A stretch of 64,000 nucleotides of DNA from Coffea arabica (lineage: Eukaryota; Streptophyta; Magnoliopsida; Gentianales; Rubiaceae). The notes beneath the pieces are model-generated. The model was not told where the DNA came from, ran no database searches, and was given only the letters and a program-made list of their open reading frames with translations. This document shows, piece after piece, positions 38,301-51,708 of this stretch; the first letter of the stretch is position 1; the number at the start of each line of letters is the position of its first letter. The position numbers and the translations under genes are program-made. The DNA is taken from the NCBI RefSeq assembly GCF_036785885.1, contig NC_092323.1:29892501-29956500 (forward strand). The letters run 5' to 3'.

Positions 38301-41300
38301 ACATGAGTCATTTATTTCAAATGAGAACGAATGTGATAAAGTACACACTCGACTCGACAAGTTTACGTATCATGTATAACACTTGTACAACTAAATCTCA
38401 ATCACATGAGCATTTAACACATACTTGACACTTACCAAATAAACAAAGAAGAAATGTCACTTGACGTTCAGGCGTCCACCGTGGAATCCTCTTGAAAGTC
38501 CTCGTGCGAGCCTGAGCAATTAATAGTGAACTATCATTTATATACCCGAATTATCACGAATGGTTGTACGCTTGTACAATCCAAGAAAATCTCACGAAAG
38601 CGAGCCTAAATTACTCGCGAATCAAGGCTCAAAAGTGGGGTTTTTAAAGCACAAGAGAAATCAAGTTTTCATCTTTGAAATCAAGTGTAAAACGTTCAAG
38701 TGATATCGAGGGAAAAAAAGAGAATTTGAAAAACTTCATTTCCTTAACTTTCGAAAATTTCAGTTTTGATACGAGATCTTTGAAAAATCGTATCTCATTC
38801 ATTACAAGTCCAAAATTGGAAAACTTGGTACCGTTGGAAACTTCTTCCAAAGTGGTAAAAGTTCCTAGAATACACTTTTCCATGATTCCAAATGGAAGGC
38901 ATTCGAAAGTTGGCCCAAAGTGGCTGTTTTGGACCATTAAGATAGTTTTGGGTTGATCTTCGGCAAAGTTTGGAAATTCACATAATGCGAACTAGTCTCT
39001 AAAATTTGGAACTCAATTAGAGTTACAATCAAAGTTTAAAACACAACAGGCAGAACAAGAATCAGAGTTTTGAGTATCGAGAGACATCAGTCCAAAGTTG
39101 ATCACATTTCGCAAACTGTTCAGTCATTTTTCAGATTCAAATACTATCTTGAAAATATCATTTGGCCATCAATTTGGCATTAGAAATACACCAAAATTGG
39201 TACACTAAATCTTCCATGTGTGAACAATATTTCTACCAAGTTTCATGCAAAAATTCCCACGGGAAGGCAGAATGAGATTTGAAGGTAATGAACATAGCAA
39301 TTTAAAGGTAATGAACATCACAATTTTCGAAATATAACTCCCCAAATGAGATTTGACCATTCGGCAAAGAGAAAAGGAAAAGTTTTCCAGATTTGAAAAG
39401 CAGAATTTGGGACATCTGTTGGGCATCGAGGAGGACTTGGAATGCCACCAAATTTGGCAATATTATATTACCATATGAGAAATATTCCTCTGTCAATTTT
39501 CATGGAAAAATACGCGCGGCAAGTTGGTTAACCAGATCACCAAGATTTCCAAATTTCCAAGGCAAATCTGCCTTGGACATGAGTTTTCCGTTTTCAAAAC
39601 ATTTGGCCAACAAAAATGTCTCAAACATGGTCTTTTGTATGTAGGTAATGTATAAGAAACATCCAAGATGCATTTGGTAGATGACTAACACCAAGAATTT
39701 CGAAACAACAAGTTCCAATCAAGATTTAGACATTTACTAGCCAAAAAGAGGGTTTCAAATTATTGAGTCAGTTTTGAACTTTGGTCACAACTCACTCAAT
39801 TCAACTTGAAATTGAGCGTGGTTAGTGGTGTTGAAAACTAGATTCGTAAATCTACAATTTATTAGAAGAAATCGTTTTCAAAATATATCCACAGCTAGCT
39901 CATATTTGAGCACCAATTCGCTGCTCAAAACAGAGCTCCCAGTGTAGATGCGAAACAGGACAGTCATGTTCAAACGATTGGTATGGACTACTCAGGTGGA
40001 ACCAGAACGTGCATTTATACCGTTGGAAAGCTGGAAATGTCTAGTTTCCATTGCCACGAACAGAACTCAATTTCGACATCGGAGCAAAAAGTTATAGCCA
40101 AAACAAAAGTACTGCCAGAGCAGTTACGGGAAAATTTCCAGTTTTTGCTGATTTCCGAAAACACATAATTTGGCCAACCAAACCATGAAATTTTTTGATG
40201 AAACTTTCTACACAACCCACACAACATGTATACATCATAAACAAGTAATTAGAACCACAAAAAAAATTGCTCTAAGGCCACGGTATGTACAGGGGCAGAA
40301 ATGGAAAAATATTCCCTCATCACTTCCTTTGAATTTTCATCCACAATATCACTCATTTCTACTAATTCAAGCACTAATCCAATATTATTAACATCAAAAC
40401 TCACAAAATCAGTCCATCAAGCCAAAGTGGGAGTTCATAGAGCCCACTCACCAAATTTCTAACAATTTAAAGCTACCCATGAGAATCCAAGAGCTCATGA
40501 GTGTAATATAACTTCTATAAACTAAGATTTTTGAGGTTGATCGTTCATTACCTCTTTGGATGAGCAAGACAGAAATTTTCGGCCTCTTGAAGCTCGAAAC
40601 CATGGAAAGCAAGCTCTCTTCCTAGCTAATGTTGTTCACCAAGTGTTTAGCAAGTTGTACGTAAAATTTGAGATGATTTGAGCAAGAATTGTGATGTGAA
40701 ATGAAGAGAATTGTTGGTCTTTTTCTTCCATGGAGTGCACGGCTGCTAAGAGGAAGAAAGGAAGAGTTTTGATCTGGTGTGATGCTTCCATGAGAAGCTT
40801 AAGAATGTGTGGCCAAAATTGCTCCAAAAGTCAACCAAGGATAGTGCGCGTACGCGCGCGTTTCGTGCTCGATTTCTCTCGAGTTTGTTTCACTTGTGCT
40901 CTAAACCTCTAATACACTTTCATTCATATGATTATTATTCACTCTTAAGGGTCTAAAAATAAGGATCTAAAATCCCTCAATTAATCGCGCGGGTAAAAAC
41001 GCGTAGTACCGATTTGTGCACGATAAAGTGAAATCTCTAAGAATTTCTTATAACGATGGTATAATTAACTAACACTTGAGCACTTAATCATAAAAATACC
41101 TATTTTAAGACTAATGTACAAGTCTCCAGTTTTTCAAGTTTATTGTATCCTCAAATCTATTATTAACTCCAATCGCGTATTCACTATTCTCACTTAGCGA
41201 GCTTTCAAAAATTAAATTTCGAAACAAATCATTTTAAAAATATATGCAAGTCATAATTCCATGTAATTGGGTCTAAAAAGATTGAAATAAAATATTCAGA

Positions 41301-41457
41301 GTAAACGGACAATTAAATATTTAAATAAGCTAGTAATAAGAATTTAAAATAAGTAAATTTTTGTGAGTCCTCACATTTTCTTGGTTGAAAGTTGAAACTT
41401 TCCAAGCAGATCCATCGTTTTCACAAATGGAACTGAAGAGTCAAGATTGGCTTCTGT

Positions 41458-44400
41458 TGTGACACCCCAACTTTTAAGATGCTATTGTTTTACGGTTTCT
41501 TTCGTTCATTTTATTTTAAAACATTATTTTGTTTCAGGGAAGATACTAAAGTTATTTCTTTGGGTTTGATTTAAAACCTTATTTTGTTTTAAAAGACTAG
41601 AAACCCTAAAATTTTAATCAAAAACCCTAGTTTACTTGTGACTATGTTTAAATCCCTCATATTTGACTCAAAACCCTAATTTTATTCTATGGAATTGTAA
41701 AATTCATCACATTTTTCTTAAAATTCCTTTTATTTAGAAATTATTCATTTATTATGGCCCTACTACTCAAGCACCCTACAACAAGTGCAAATGAACCTAG
41801 AAAGTAGGGTTTCACTTTTCGTTTTCAAGATTGGAGCAAATTAGGGTTTTCGCGATTTTTCGCCGGATGAATTTTCGATACGGAGAGGGGATCAAATTTG
41901 GTGATTAAAAGTGACTTTTAAGTGAGAAATAATATGTGATTAGGAGCAATGATATAAGGTTAGTGAATAGGACGTAAAAACCCTAGTACGTGTGTTTTTA
42001 AGAAAAACGGCGCGAATCGACGTGTACCGTGTACTACCGATTGAACCCATCACTTGACCACCACTTTCTTACCACATGAGCTCATTAATACTTGAGCAAA
42101 ATATCTTCTTATTTTCCAGCTAGCTTGACTGAATTTTAAGGCTAAAAATGGCAAGGAAAAGAAAGAGAAAAATGAAAGGTGGTGGTGGCGACAAGTGTCG
42201 CCACCTAAGGGTTTCTTGACCAAGACAATTGTCCAACCTTCTTATCCCCCAAATTGCTCCATACTCCTTCATTTTTCTGCTGAAGAGCTGAGAGAGAGAG
42301 AGGGAAAGAACAAGAGAAAAACTTCTTCATTTCTTCTTGAATCTAGCAACCAAGGGAGGAAACAAAGAAACTAAACCGATTAAAGGCACCCTTGAGTGTT
42401 TATTTAGTGAGCTATTGGTGAAATTTTGAAGGGGAAAGCTAGGGTTGCTCTTGGTAGACACTAAGCAAGGTAAGGATGATGATTTCCCCAAATTTTACTC
42501 TTAATCTTGTTTAAATTAGCTTAGCTTCTCAATATTGTGATGAATGACGGTTATTATCATGTTTTGGGTAGTTTTCCCTTTTGTTACATGAATTAGGGTT
42601 TGATGGCTTGCTGTCTATACTTGATGTATGATTGATATATGTTGTACCCAAGGTTATATAGGGGGTTTTGGTAGCAAGTGTAGCAAGAAATTAAGAAAAC
42701 TATCATTGAAACCAAAAGATTTCAGATTTCTGGAAATTTTCACCCTATTCTGTCCGTTTTTTTTACACCATGTTAGAGGCCGAATTGGGCTTGGCATAAA
42801 ACATGAAAGTTGTATAGAATGGTATTTTATAGGTGCCTACAAAAGTTCAGCTCAATCGGAGCAACATAGCCTGTGAAAAGATGGAAATACCCTCGCTGTT
42901 CTAGGTTACATTCCAGAGTTCCGCGTGGACAGTTTAGTCTATTTGGTTGTGTTTATTCACTATAATCCGTTGGGATTTAGCTATTTTCCAAAACATGAAA
43001 GTTTTAGTATTCTGTCTTAGATTTTAAACGCCTCCAAGAACACCTTAATCGGACCTTGGTAACCTGAGATATGACCATTCCAGTGCAGTGCGGTTAATTA
43101 GCCGACTAGTTGGATTTTGGTTCTGTAAATTGGGAATTTGACTAGGTTGCATTGGAAACTGTGTGAGGCCCCAGTCAAGTTGAAATTAGGGTTATTCATT
43201 ATTCGGTGTGGTGAAATTAGGGTTCTAGGGCTAAGGAGAAAACCCTAATCTTGGTTAAGATTGAAAACCCTAGTTTATGTATGTATTATTATTCGTAGGT
43301 TCGAGCTATAATTTATATTCGGTGTTCTAGTGTGTGTTTTGGCATACGTAAGTTTAGGATTTGTTTTAGTTTACAAAGGTTTAGCAAGTTTGATATGGTT
43401 AGCAAACTCTAGATTAGCAAACCTCTAGTGTTACAATTTATTAGAAAGCTTAAGTGGGGTTTACAAACCCTAATTTTGCCAAAGTTATAAAAGTTGTTGT
43501 TTGATTGTGTTTTTATGGAGAAAGTATGTTTAAGTATAGGTGATTAAAATAAGAAAGTGATTAGTGAAGTAATTAAGTGTGATTACATGTTTTAGACTAG
43601 AGTAAGTTATCATTTATGGAGTTAATTGAAAGAGTTTAAAATGTTTGAGGGCAAGAGTTGAACAAAAACTAAGTTGAAGGTGGAAGGGCTTGAGAGCAAA
43701 TTGGGAACTTTTATGTGATTGGTGGAAAGAGAAATATCTTCTCTTGTCTTTGACTAGCTTATATATACCTTAGACTTGTAAGATTATCATAAGAAAAACA
43801 AAACAAATAAGAAAGAAAGAGAGAGAGAGAGTGCCGACCAAGGAGGAAAGAAAAGAAAGGAAATTGCCTTCAAAATTCTGCAATTTATAGCTTCCATCTT
43901 GCCTTTGGAGCTTGAGGGAACAACTTAGGAACTTGATTGTTGAAGTTTGATCATCTACCAAACCTATTTGAAGGTAAATCATCTTCTTTGAAAGTTAAAA
44001 TTTTGGGGTTTCTAATCTTTAAGCTATGAAAGTGATGTATTTTGTTGTGATTATGGATTTGTATGGTGGAATTGATGTTTATATTGAAGTTTCATGGTTT
44101 AATTATGATGATGATGTTGCTGAAATTTTGATTAAGCTTATGAAAGAATTAGGGTTTCATGCTAAATAAGTTAATTAGCTTTAATTTTGTGCTATGAAGA
44201 TTGTAGTGGTTGTGTTTGATGATTGGTTTCTTTGGGTTGATGAGTTGGTGGTACAAAAACTGATTTGGGTTAAGAAACCCTAGGCTTTCTTAGGTTAGTT
44301 TAGCTTGGCTAATGTTTAGTTAGTTAGGGTTTGGTTAGTTGGGTGTTAGATCAAGTTCCTTAGTGCAAATGAAGTTAGGTTAGGGATTATGGTTCGTGTT

Positions 44401-47400
44401 TGGTAATTTTGTTGTAAAATAAGGAGAGAATTTCGGACCATTAATAGACTTTTTAGAAGCTGGTATATGTGTGTTTCATTGGTAGGAATTTTGTTGGAAA
44501 CTTGTATAAGAACCATAGAAACGGACCGTGCGGTTACGGCGCGCAAAAAAACCGGCAAATCTGGAAAACTTGGGCAGTTCAGCATCCGAACTTTGGCTTC
44601 ATTTTTCTTGATGTTACGTATGGATTCAGAAGTTCCTCAAAACATGAAAGTTGTAACCTCATAAGTTCTGAATATGCCTGTAAAATGTCAGATTAAAAGG
44701 ATTAGTGTATCCTGAATTATAGACAAAACACTCATGCCTGTTTTGAACATTGGTTTGTGCTGCGTTGTGAAGTCAGCCTCTGACCGTGCAATTTTCTGTT
44801 TTGATTCCGTATGATCTGGGTGTCAACTCCTTCATAAGAAATGTAGATCTTGGTTTTTTCTTCAAAACGGTATAAAGTACGTCGAAATCCGAGTTCCGTA
44901 GCTCCTGTTATGACCAAAACAAGATCGATCGTCAGAACTGCCTTGAATCTGGACAGTTCTGACGGGTACTTTGACACTCAACTTTCGTTTTGTTCTGAAT
45001 GGATTCAGGTCTTGGCCAAAACATCAAAGTTTTATCCTTATGTCTCAGCTTTCTAATGCCTTTGGAATTTCCTGATTTGGATTTGTGAGCTGGAGTTATG
45101 GTCCAGCAAACATACCCTGTTCGTCACTCTAGAGTGCGAATTCCTGGAACGGTTTTCTGTACTTTCGACCTATGTCCGTTTAGATTCGGATTGAGGTGTC
45201 TTCATGAAAACTGTAACCCTTCCTCTTAGCTTCACAACGGTACATCATGTACCTTGATCCGACACTCGTAGCTTCAATTAGGCTCAAAACAGTTTTGACG
45301 GCAAAGCGATTAGGTTACCATTTCCATTTCCGTATGCCGTTTCCGCACTCGTATGTGCCGATTTTGCCGTTTTGCTTGTTTTAGGCATATTAGTAGCTGT
45401 TTATGATATTATGTGACGTAATCTTCTATTTCAGATGGTGGTGAGCTAGGTGGAGCCGGTGGGGCCTACTAGCTACTCCTCGCGGCACAAATTTCGAACT
45501 TTTGTTCTTTTGTTCGTTGAGTAAGTATTCAGGCCGCTCTTATGTGTTAGTTGCTTATGTGTTTCGATATGTATGAAAAGGGTACCTAGGCGAGGGTGTA
45601 CTTTATCGCACTCGACCTAAACCCTAATTTACGCACATATTTGTACATGGCATATGTATATGAATCATTTTGGAACTAAACCCCTTGAGCTTGTGGCTCG
45701 GGGTGACTTTTGAGTAAATTTTGTGAAGTTTGTGAGTTTGGGGCCCGATCTCATGACCTAGATGGACTATTCGAGCCGGTTAGGGCTTGATCGAAGTCAG
45801 TCCAACCTGATTTGAGGTCACCAAGTTTGTGAATCCGGTTCACCGATTATGTGGACCAAGTTGTGAACCGAGCTTGTGAACCAAGCTCAATTTCGTTCGC
45901 TCGAGCAAGTTTGTGAGGTGTCTGGCCAGAGAGGGTGATAAGGTGTACGGTGGGAGTACAAGTGAAGTTCTACGGACCATTATTTGTGGTCGACGGAGTG
46001 TCGGCAGGAGGTCACACATGGCAAACGATCTGGCTTTGGAGCCACCTGTATCCTTATTATGTGATGTTACTTTTCTGCTTTTGCTTTACTCTTACTATGT
46101 AACTGTTGTCACGTGAAATTTACGCTTTTGCCCCTGTTTACTTACTAAGCATATAGCTTACCCCTTTCCTTTTGTTTTCCTTAGCAGGGGCTGACGCGGG
46201 GACTTTTGGCACATACACTAGTATGGTTAGGTTTGCTTGTAATAGTTGGACAATTAGGATGTTTGTTTTTGTTGTGGTGGTTTGTATAAGGACCCTCCTT
46301 AGGGTGTACTCTTTGGTTTTGGTTATAATTATAAGGATGTAATAGTATGAGCAGGTACTTTTGAAGAATGTAATTAGAACACTTTTGGGGATTGTATATA
46401 TTGTATAGAGTGCTCTTTCGATTTATCTAGTTTTATTACTTTAGGTTTTGAGTCCTGGCGCGAGCTAGGCAGGCGGCCCGCCGATACCCTTGGGTTCGCC
46501 CTTGGGAGAAGTGGGGTCGTCACAAACTGGACTAAGTGATCTTCATGAAAATTGTAGCCCTGTGTCTTAGCTTCGAAACGGTATAAGTTGCGCCTCAATC
46601 CAATAAGCGTAGCCTCGGATGTGTTATTTCCGCAACCACGCGTCAAATCTGTCTTTTGCTAGGTTACATTTCCGCACTTGTTATCACTTTGATTTTTGTT
46701 CTTATGTTGTTATGAGCCTATGGAATGGCTATTGAAATGGAATTGTGTTATGGATAACTTTGGGTTGGATTGAGTAAAATATTGAAGCCATAAATGGCTG
46801 GAAAATGGGTAAACACAAGGGGCATGCCGCCGAATTTTCACGAGAAAGATAAACTAGTCTTCGGAGTCCTAGTTTTATATTTTGTAAATTTAACTTGGAT
46901 ACACTGAAAAATGGATTGGGTTATCTTCATGGAAGTTGTAACCTTTTGTCTAAGGTTCGAGACACTATCTAGTACATTTTGATCCGATAACCCTAGCTCC
47001 CGTTATGGACAAGATCGTGTAACCGTTTTGATTATTTTGACCGTTTTCAACTGTATTCGATCGTTTCAGTTGTAAATTGCTGTTGTATGGCCGTTTCACT
47101 CATGTGTGTATATAATCTGCCCATACAGATCTTAAGGCTTTTGACAGTGACGCTCAAGCTTCGTGAATTGTATCATTTTCGTGCCAAGTTGTATCAAGTG
47201 AGTAATTGGGTGGTTATTGATGTGAAATTGTTAAAGTGCTTTGTACATATTAAATGGGTTTGTAGGCGAGGGTGTACTTTATCTCACTCGACCTAAGCCC
47301 ATCCTTTATTTTGATTTTCCATGTGAGAATACATGCTTTATGTTGAGTATCACCCTCTTGCTGTGTGCTGAGGAAGGGAATTACATGACTTGAGTATCAC

Positions 47401-48261
47401 CCTTTTGCTGTGTGCTGATAGGGGTGATCTCGTGACTTGAATTAAACCCCATTTGTTGTGTGCTATTTGGGGTAAGTATATTGTTGTGCACTTGTTGAGA
47501 GATACCATCTATTGAGAGATCGGATATCTCAGGGCTTGGTTCCAGCCCGGTTCCAAGGGTTAGACGAACTATTCGAGCCAGCCGGGGCTTGGTCAAAGAT
47601 AGTTCCATGCTAAACTTGGGATTTAGTTTCTTGTTATAGCTTTGATGAAAGCTAAGTTACTTTATTTCGCTCGAGCTGCTGTGTGCTGTTGACTGGCCAG
47701 CGGGGGTTGATAAGGTGAACGGGGAACGTTTAAGTGGAGTCTACGGACCATGAGTACTTGGTTGACGGAGTGTCAACAGGTGTTCAAGTTCGGGGAATTG
47801 AACTGGCTTTGGAGCCACCCGTATCCTACACTTGTGATGTTACTTTTCTGTTTTTGATGTGAAATATCCTGATTTACTTGTTTAATTATGTGAGTTTTAT
47901 TTTTTTTCCCCCTGATTGCTCACTAAGCATATAGCTTACCCCATTCCATTTGTTTTCCTTAGCAGGGGGCCGACGCGGGGAATCGCTCGGGAAGGTGTTT
48001 AGTGTTTTGATTTTAGATGAGTGAGCTTGTACTTGTTATAAGTTAACTGGCAAGATGTATATAGTTGTTGTGGTGGTTATAATTATCAACTTTTCTAGGG
48101 TTTACTTTCTGCTACTCGTGGTATGTATGATTTGATGTATATTTGAGATTTATATTGAAATTTGTTTGAGGTTTGTAGTGAGGGAGTGAGTCCCGACGAG
48201 AGCTGGGCAGGCGACTCGCCGAACCCTGGGGTACGCCCTTGGGGGAGGTGGGGCCGTCACA
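41458..48261 (+). mobile_element. LTR element (solo LTR) inserted in MSRA5 exon 3, itself split by another
   Basis: Runs from TGTGACACCCCAACTTTTAA to GTGGGGCCGTCACA, with perfect 5-bp duplication TCTGT (41453-41457 and 48262-48266). After removing the nested solo LTR (43162-46524) it is about 3.4 kb and aligns with the element at 55380-61186. No coding domain. It separates the codons for LAS and VSKERE of MSRA5. Confidence 0.92.
43162..46524 (+). mobile_element. Solo LTR (3.4 kb) nested in the exon 3 insertion
   Basis: TGTGAGGCCCCAGTCAAG to GTGGGGTCGTCACA, flanked by perfect 5-bp duplication AACTG (43157-43161 and 46525-46529). It interrupts a sequence continuous in the related element at about 59560. 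The last 80 bp (GCTAGGCAGGCGGCCCGCC and on) match the ends of the other LTRs in inverse or direct orientation. Confidence 0.92.
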
Positions 48262-48864
48262 TCTGTAAGTAAAGAAAGAGAGCAGACAAGGTCAAAGAGT
48301 GGCATTGTAACCACTCAAATTCAGCAACTGGGAACATTCTATCCTGCAGGGCCTGATCATCAGGTTAGTATCTTTCATCAACTTGTATAAATCACAAAAA
48401 GCAAAATTGGTGTTACAAGTACAGGTTTTTCCTTTGTTTTGTTCCTATTCGGAACGGATAGGAGGGAGTCACTGTAGCCACTTGTAGATTCTGAAAGAGG
48501 TGGTCCAGCAGAATTTACGAGTGCAGAAGGATGACCTCTGCTTAGTTTTCTTTAGAAGTTAAAACCTTTATCTTATTCCTGGCTTCTGCGATATTCTTAC
48601 TAGGCACATTTTGCACTTATAAGAATGAAAGGAACAATAATGAAAATTTTAACTTGTGATCTTCAGAAATTTGAGCTGAAACGGAATCCATTTCTTCTTC
48701 AACTAATGGGAAACTTGCCTGAAGAAGAGCTGGAAAAATCAAGTCTGGCAGCCAAATTAAATGGTTATGCAGCAGAGCTTTGTCCGCCAAGATTGCAAAA
48801 ACGTATTCATGCAAAGATCAATGACATCCTAAGAAAAGCTTGGCCCATCCTCAGAGAAGTTTAG

Positions 48865-49692
48865 GAAGAGATATTTTTGGTGGTGAACTTAAAGATCCTG
48901 GGAGGCATATATTTTCGGAGGAAAATTTATTCAATTTCGTTCAGCTGCCCGCGACATTTTTTTTGTTAAATTATACCGCTAATTTAGTTATTCCTTGGAA
49001 GATCTAACAATTCCTTGAGAGAGATTGAGCATTATGACAAATTTTGGATTTCACGACATTTTTCCTCAAAATTGGAGCGACTGATTTTTTGTTTTTTGGT
49101 ACAATATTTTATCTGCTTTGTAAAGGATATTATAGTCTAATTAGTTAATTCGTTTAAGGATATTATAATTTTTCTATCGTGGATACACACTGTTACGGGT
49201 ACCATGCTGGCTACTGGCACTAGGCCATTAATAGTGTGGATGTGCAAAAATAATAAAATTTTATCCTTTACTTTTGGGTACCATCAATTATTATTATTTT
49301 TTAATATCTCATAGTCAGATTAAAGCATTTTCACTTGTATTGAAGATTATTTAGAAAACAACAGTAACGAAGAAAATACTTAATTCTAGAAAGCTGAAAT
49401 GTAAATGAAAAATAAAAGGTGCTGTTGCTGAAATTCTAATTGTAGTAATTCGTAGGACAAATTTAACGACAAAAAATCAGTTTTTACTTGTTGCATCGCA
49501 TGCTCTTCGACATTTTTTGTTTTCCAACTCTTGCCACAAAAAAAAATGAATAAAAATAAAAGCATTTGGGCAGTGTAACAGGCTAGTTGAAAAAGCCCAT
49601 GTACACCAGAGGGCGCACGCACACACGTAGCCCAAGGCCTGCGAGTGACCAATTTCGTTTAGGCTAATTTCTTAGAATATTCGTATATAAAA
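48865..49692. other. MSRA5 3' flank and intergenic DNA
   Basis: Contains the presumed MSRA5 3' UTR, then AT-rich DNA. No gene or repeat with clear boundaries seen. Confidence 0.5.
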
Positions 49693-51388
49693 AACATCCG
49701 CCAAATGAAGCTCTGACACACTTTATTTCTCATTCTACACCTGCCGTGTTGACTCAACACGGCAGCAAAAATGAATTTCCCATCCACAGTCAGACAACAT
49801 AAAATTCAGTAGGGGTCTCAGTCCTAGCTGTGCTGACTGTGCACGGCTCCCTGACGCGGATGTCAGCCACAGCCGTGCACAGTCAGCACGGCTGGGGCTG
49901 ACACTTCTAACCCCCTTGCAGCAGCTGTCGGCTGACTTCGGGAAAAAAAAAGGCTAGGGGTTTGGTTTTTAAAGTTTTGTTGCTTCTAGTGTGGAAAGTA
50001 GAGTGAACTCTCCTCCGTAGGCAGATGAAGTATTAACTCAATTGGGACCCAATTGAAATAAGGCAATCGGCTGTGGCTGTAGGGTTGGCTTAACAAACCT
50101 GGCCTTGATGATGGATGGAGCCCGGAAATGCTGAGTGAATTAATGACTTTCTTGCGTCAAAACCTGAGTTTTGTTATTACTGACAAAGTGCTTAACATAC
50201 TAGTCGGGTTTTCATAATTACGATCCCAAGCTTAACATGCCATGTTGGTACCAACTGGATTATGGTTATGAAATTGGGTTCTTGTTAATTATTATTACAA
50301 GAAATATTTATAATTGGAAAAGATTCATTTCTTGCATAATGAATAATAAATATTTTTAAGAAAAATCGTTTAAAATATTTTTTACATTTCGTTAAACGAA
50401 TTTTTTCATCTTTTACTTTTAAAATATTAACTTTATATATCTTACAAATTCAAATTCACAATTTTTGGCCCCAACCTAAGTTTCAACCACTTTTTAGTCT
50501 AAATTATTACATGACCCATATGTAATAATTGTTTTATACAAAAATGTCAACTTTTACTTTTTTTTAGTGACACAAATAAATATAAATTGACAAAAATGAA
50601 TATGGTATCAAGTCAGATCTTGCTTGTTTAAGTGCAAAAATGAATATGAATTTGATCATTTGTTTAATTATAAATGGGGTATAACTTTTTTGCCTATAAA
50701 AAAATGAACTTTTCTTTTTGCCATGATAAAAGCTACTTTTATTTTAACTATCTATAACTACCCATGACTATTTTACTTTTAACTATTTTAAGTATATGTT
50801 TTCAACATAACTACCCATAAATATCATAACTACTAATATAAAATTATTTTATGAAAAATATTTAAAAGATTAAAATGTGTTTTCATAATAAAAAAATTAT
50901 TTAAAATATATGATCATAAATATTATATATTTTTTGATTGCACACACATTGGATGTGCATGAGCACTAGTTATAATCGAATTCCAAATCTCGCTCCTAGT
51001 GATAATGCAATTGTTTCAAATAGTGAATATCTTCCCTACTAAATAATTAGATTGTGCTAAACTAGATCCTAAGTCTGTTAGCTCCCACGGTAGATGTCAA
51101 GTTATGCTCCCACGGTAGCGGTGCAATAATTTCCGCACGTCACATGACCTTTGTCAGGCGCCTAAGAATGGCTGACAAAGGCCCCTGGCCCTTTTTTTTT
51201 GTTGACCGCCTATCCCCAGCCATGCCCAGTCAACACGGCAGGGGACAGGCTGATTAAAAAAAAAAAAATTGCGCTGCTGACCGCATTGAAACTTTTGCAG
51301 AGGTCAGAGAATTTATTCTGCTGCTGTGTTGAGTCAGCACGGTAGGTATAGTTTGAAAAATATAGTGTGTCAAAGCTACATTTGACAG
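49693..51388. mobile_element. Unclassified TIR element with strong palindromes
   Basis: Ends ACATCCGCCAAATGAAGCTC and (inverted) GAGCTTCAT-like GCTACATTTGACAGATGT form imperfect terminal inverted repeats of about 35 bp that include TGACACACT. Inside are a perfect palindrome with 12-base arms at 49741-49765 and a hairpin at 49817-49902. Related GTGTTGA/TCAACAC arms recur at 51219-51245 and 51318-51345 near the right end. No ORF and no clear target duplication. Confidence 0.6.
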
Positions 51389-51708
51389 ATGTTTTTTTTT
51401 TATGCCTATATTTTAAGCAAGTAGCCTTTGGTTTAATATTATTTGATTTGAGTAGTAGGAGTATTTGATCCTGCACTTCAATTTGGAGTCGCCACTGGTG
51501 AAGCGCAAGACATCACTCGGGTACTTATTAAGGTCAGTCAAACTCGAGCTCAGTTGTTAATTCCCACTTTCTCCATTCCGTTGCTCTTCACAGAATAAAA
51601 ATTTAACCAATAAAAGCTGCAAAAATAGAGTTAGATCGGAAGAGGAAGAAGAATTCGGCTCCGAATCCATCAACGGATCGGTCGGAAAAGCACAAGAAGA
51701 AGACGAAA

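Larger units (their letters stand above)
37186..41375 (-). mobile_element. Solo LTR (4.2 kb) in MSRA5 intron 2
   Basis: Starts TATGACGCCCCCACTTCTCC and ends GAGTCCTCACA, like the element at 11655-15798. Flanks are CTTTC and TTTTC, a 5-bp duplication with one mismatch. Without it, MSRA5 intron 2 would be only about 90 bases. No internal domain. Carries the family motif GATAAAGTACACACTCG at 38335-38351, a five-copy tandem array at 37770-38160, and a GGTCAAG-type minisatellite at 38190-38300. Confidence 0.85.
35636..48864 (+). pseudogene. MSRA5: Peptide-methionine (S)-S-oxide reductase, MSRA5 type; broken by frameshift and LTR insertions
   Basis: MSRA enzymes reduce methionine-S-sulfoxide in proteins. 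Exons: 35636-35922, 37017-37129, 41410-41457 joined after the insertion to 48267-48363, and 48667-48864. The start at 35636 gives a hydrophobic N-terminus (YLPIIIVLAADLCVG) fitting the signal peptide of the MSRA5 group. In-frame family blocks are FWTSHDSRQVFGQGPDVGNQ (exon 2), VTTQIQQLGTFYPAGPDHQ (exon 3) and LNGYAAELCPPRLQKRI (exon 4). The catalytic-site region reads GSFW-like in the shifted frame, as in MSRA5, where the usual Cys of GCFWG is Ser. Damage: one base is missing near 35790, after AVFAL; a solo LTR sits in intron 2; an LTR element sits inside exon 3 with duplicated TCTGT. Exons 2 and 4 are otherwise clean. Confidence 0.92.
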
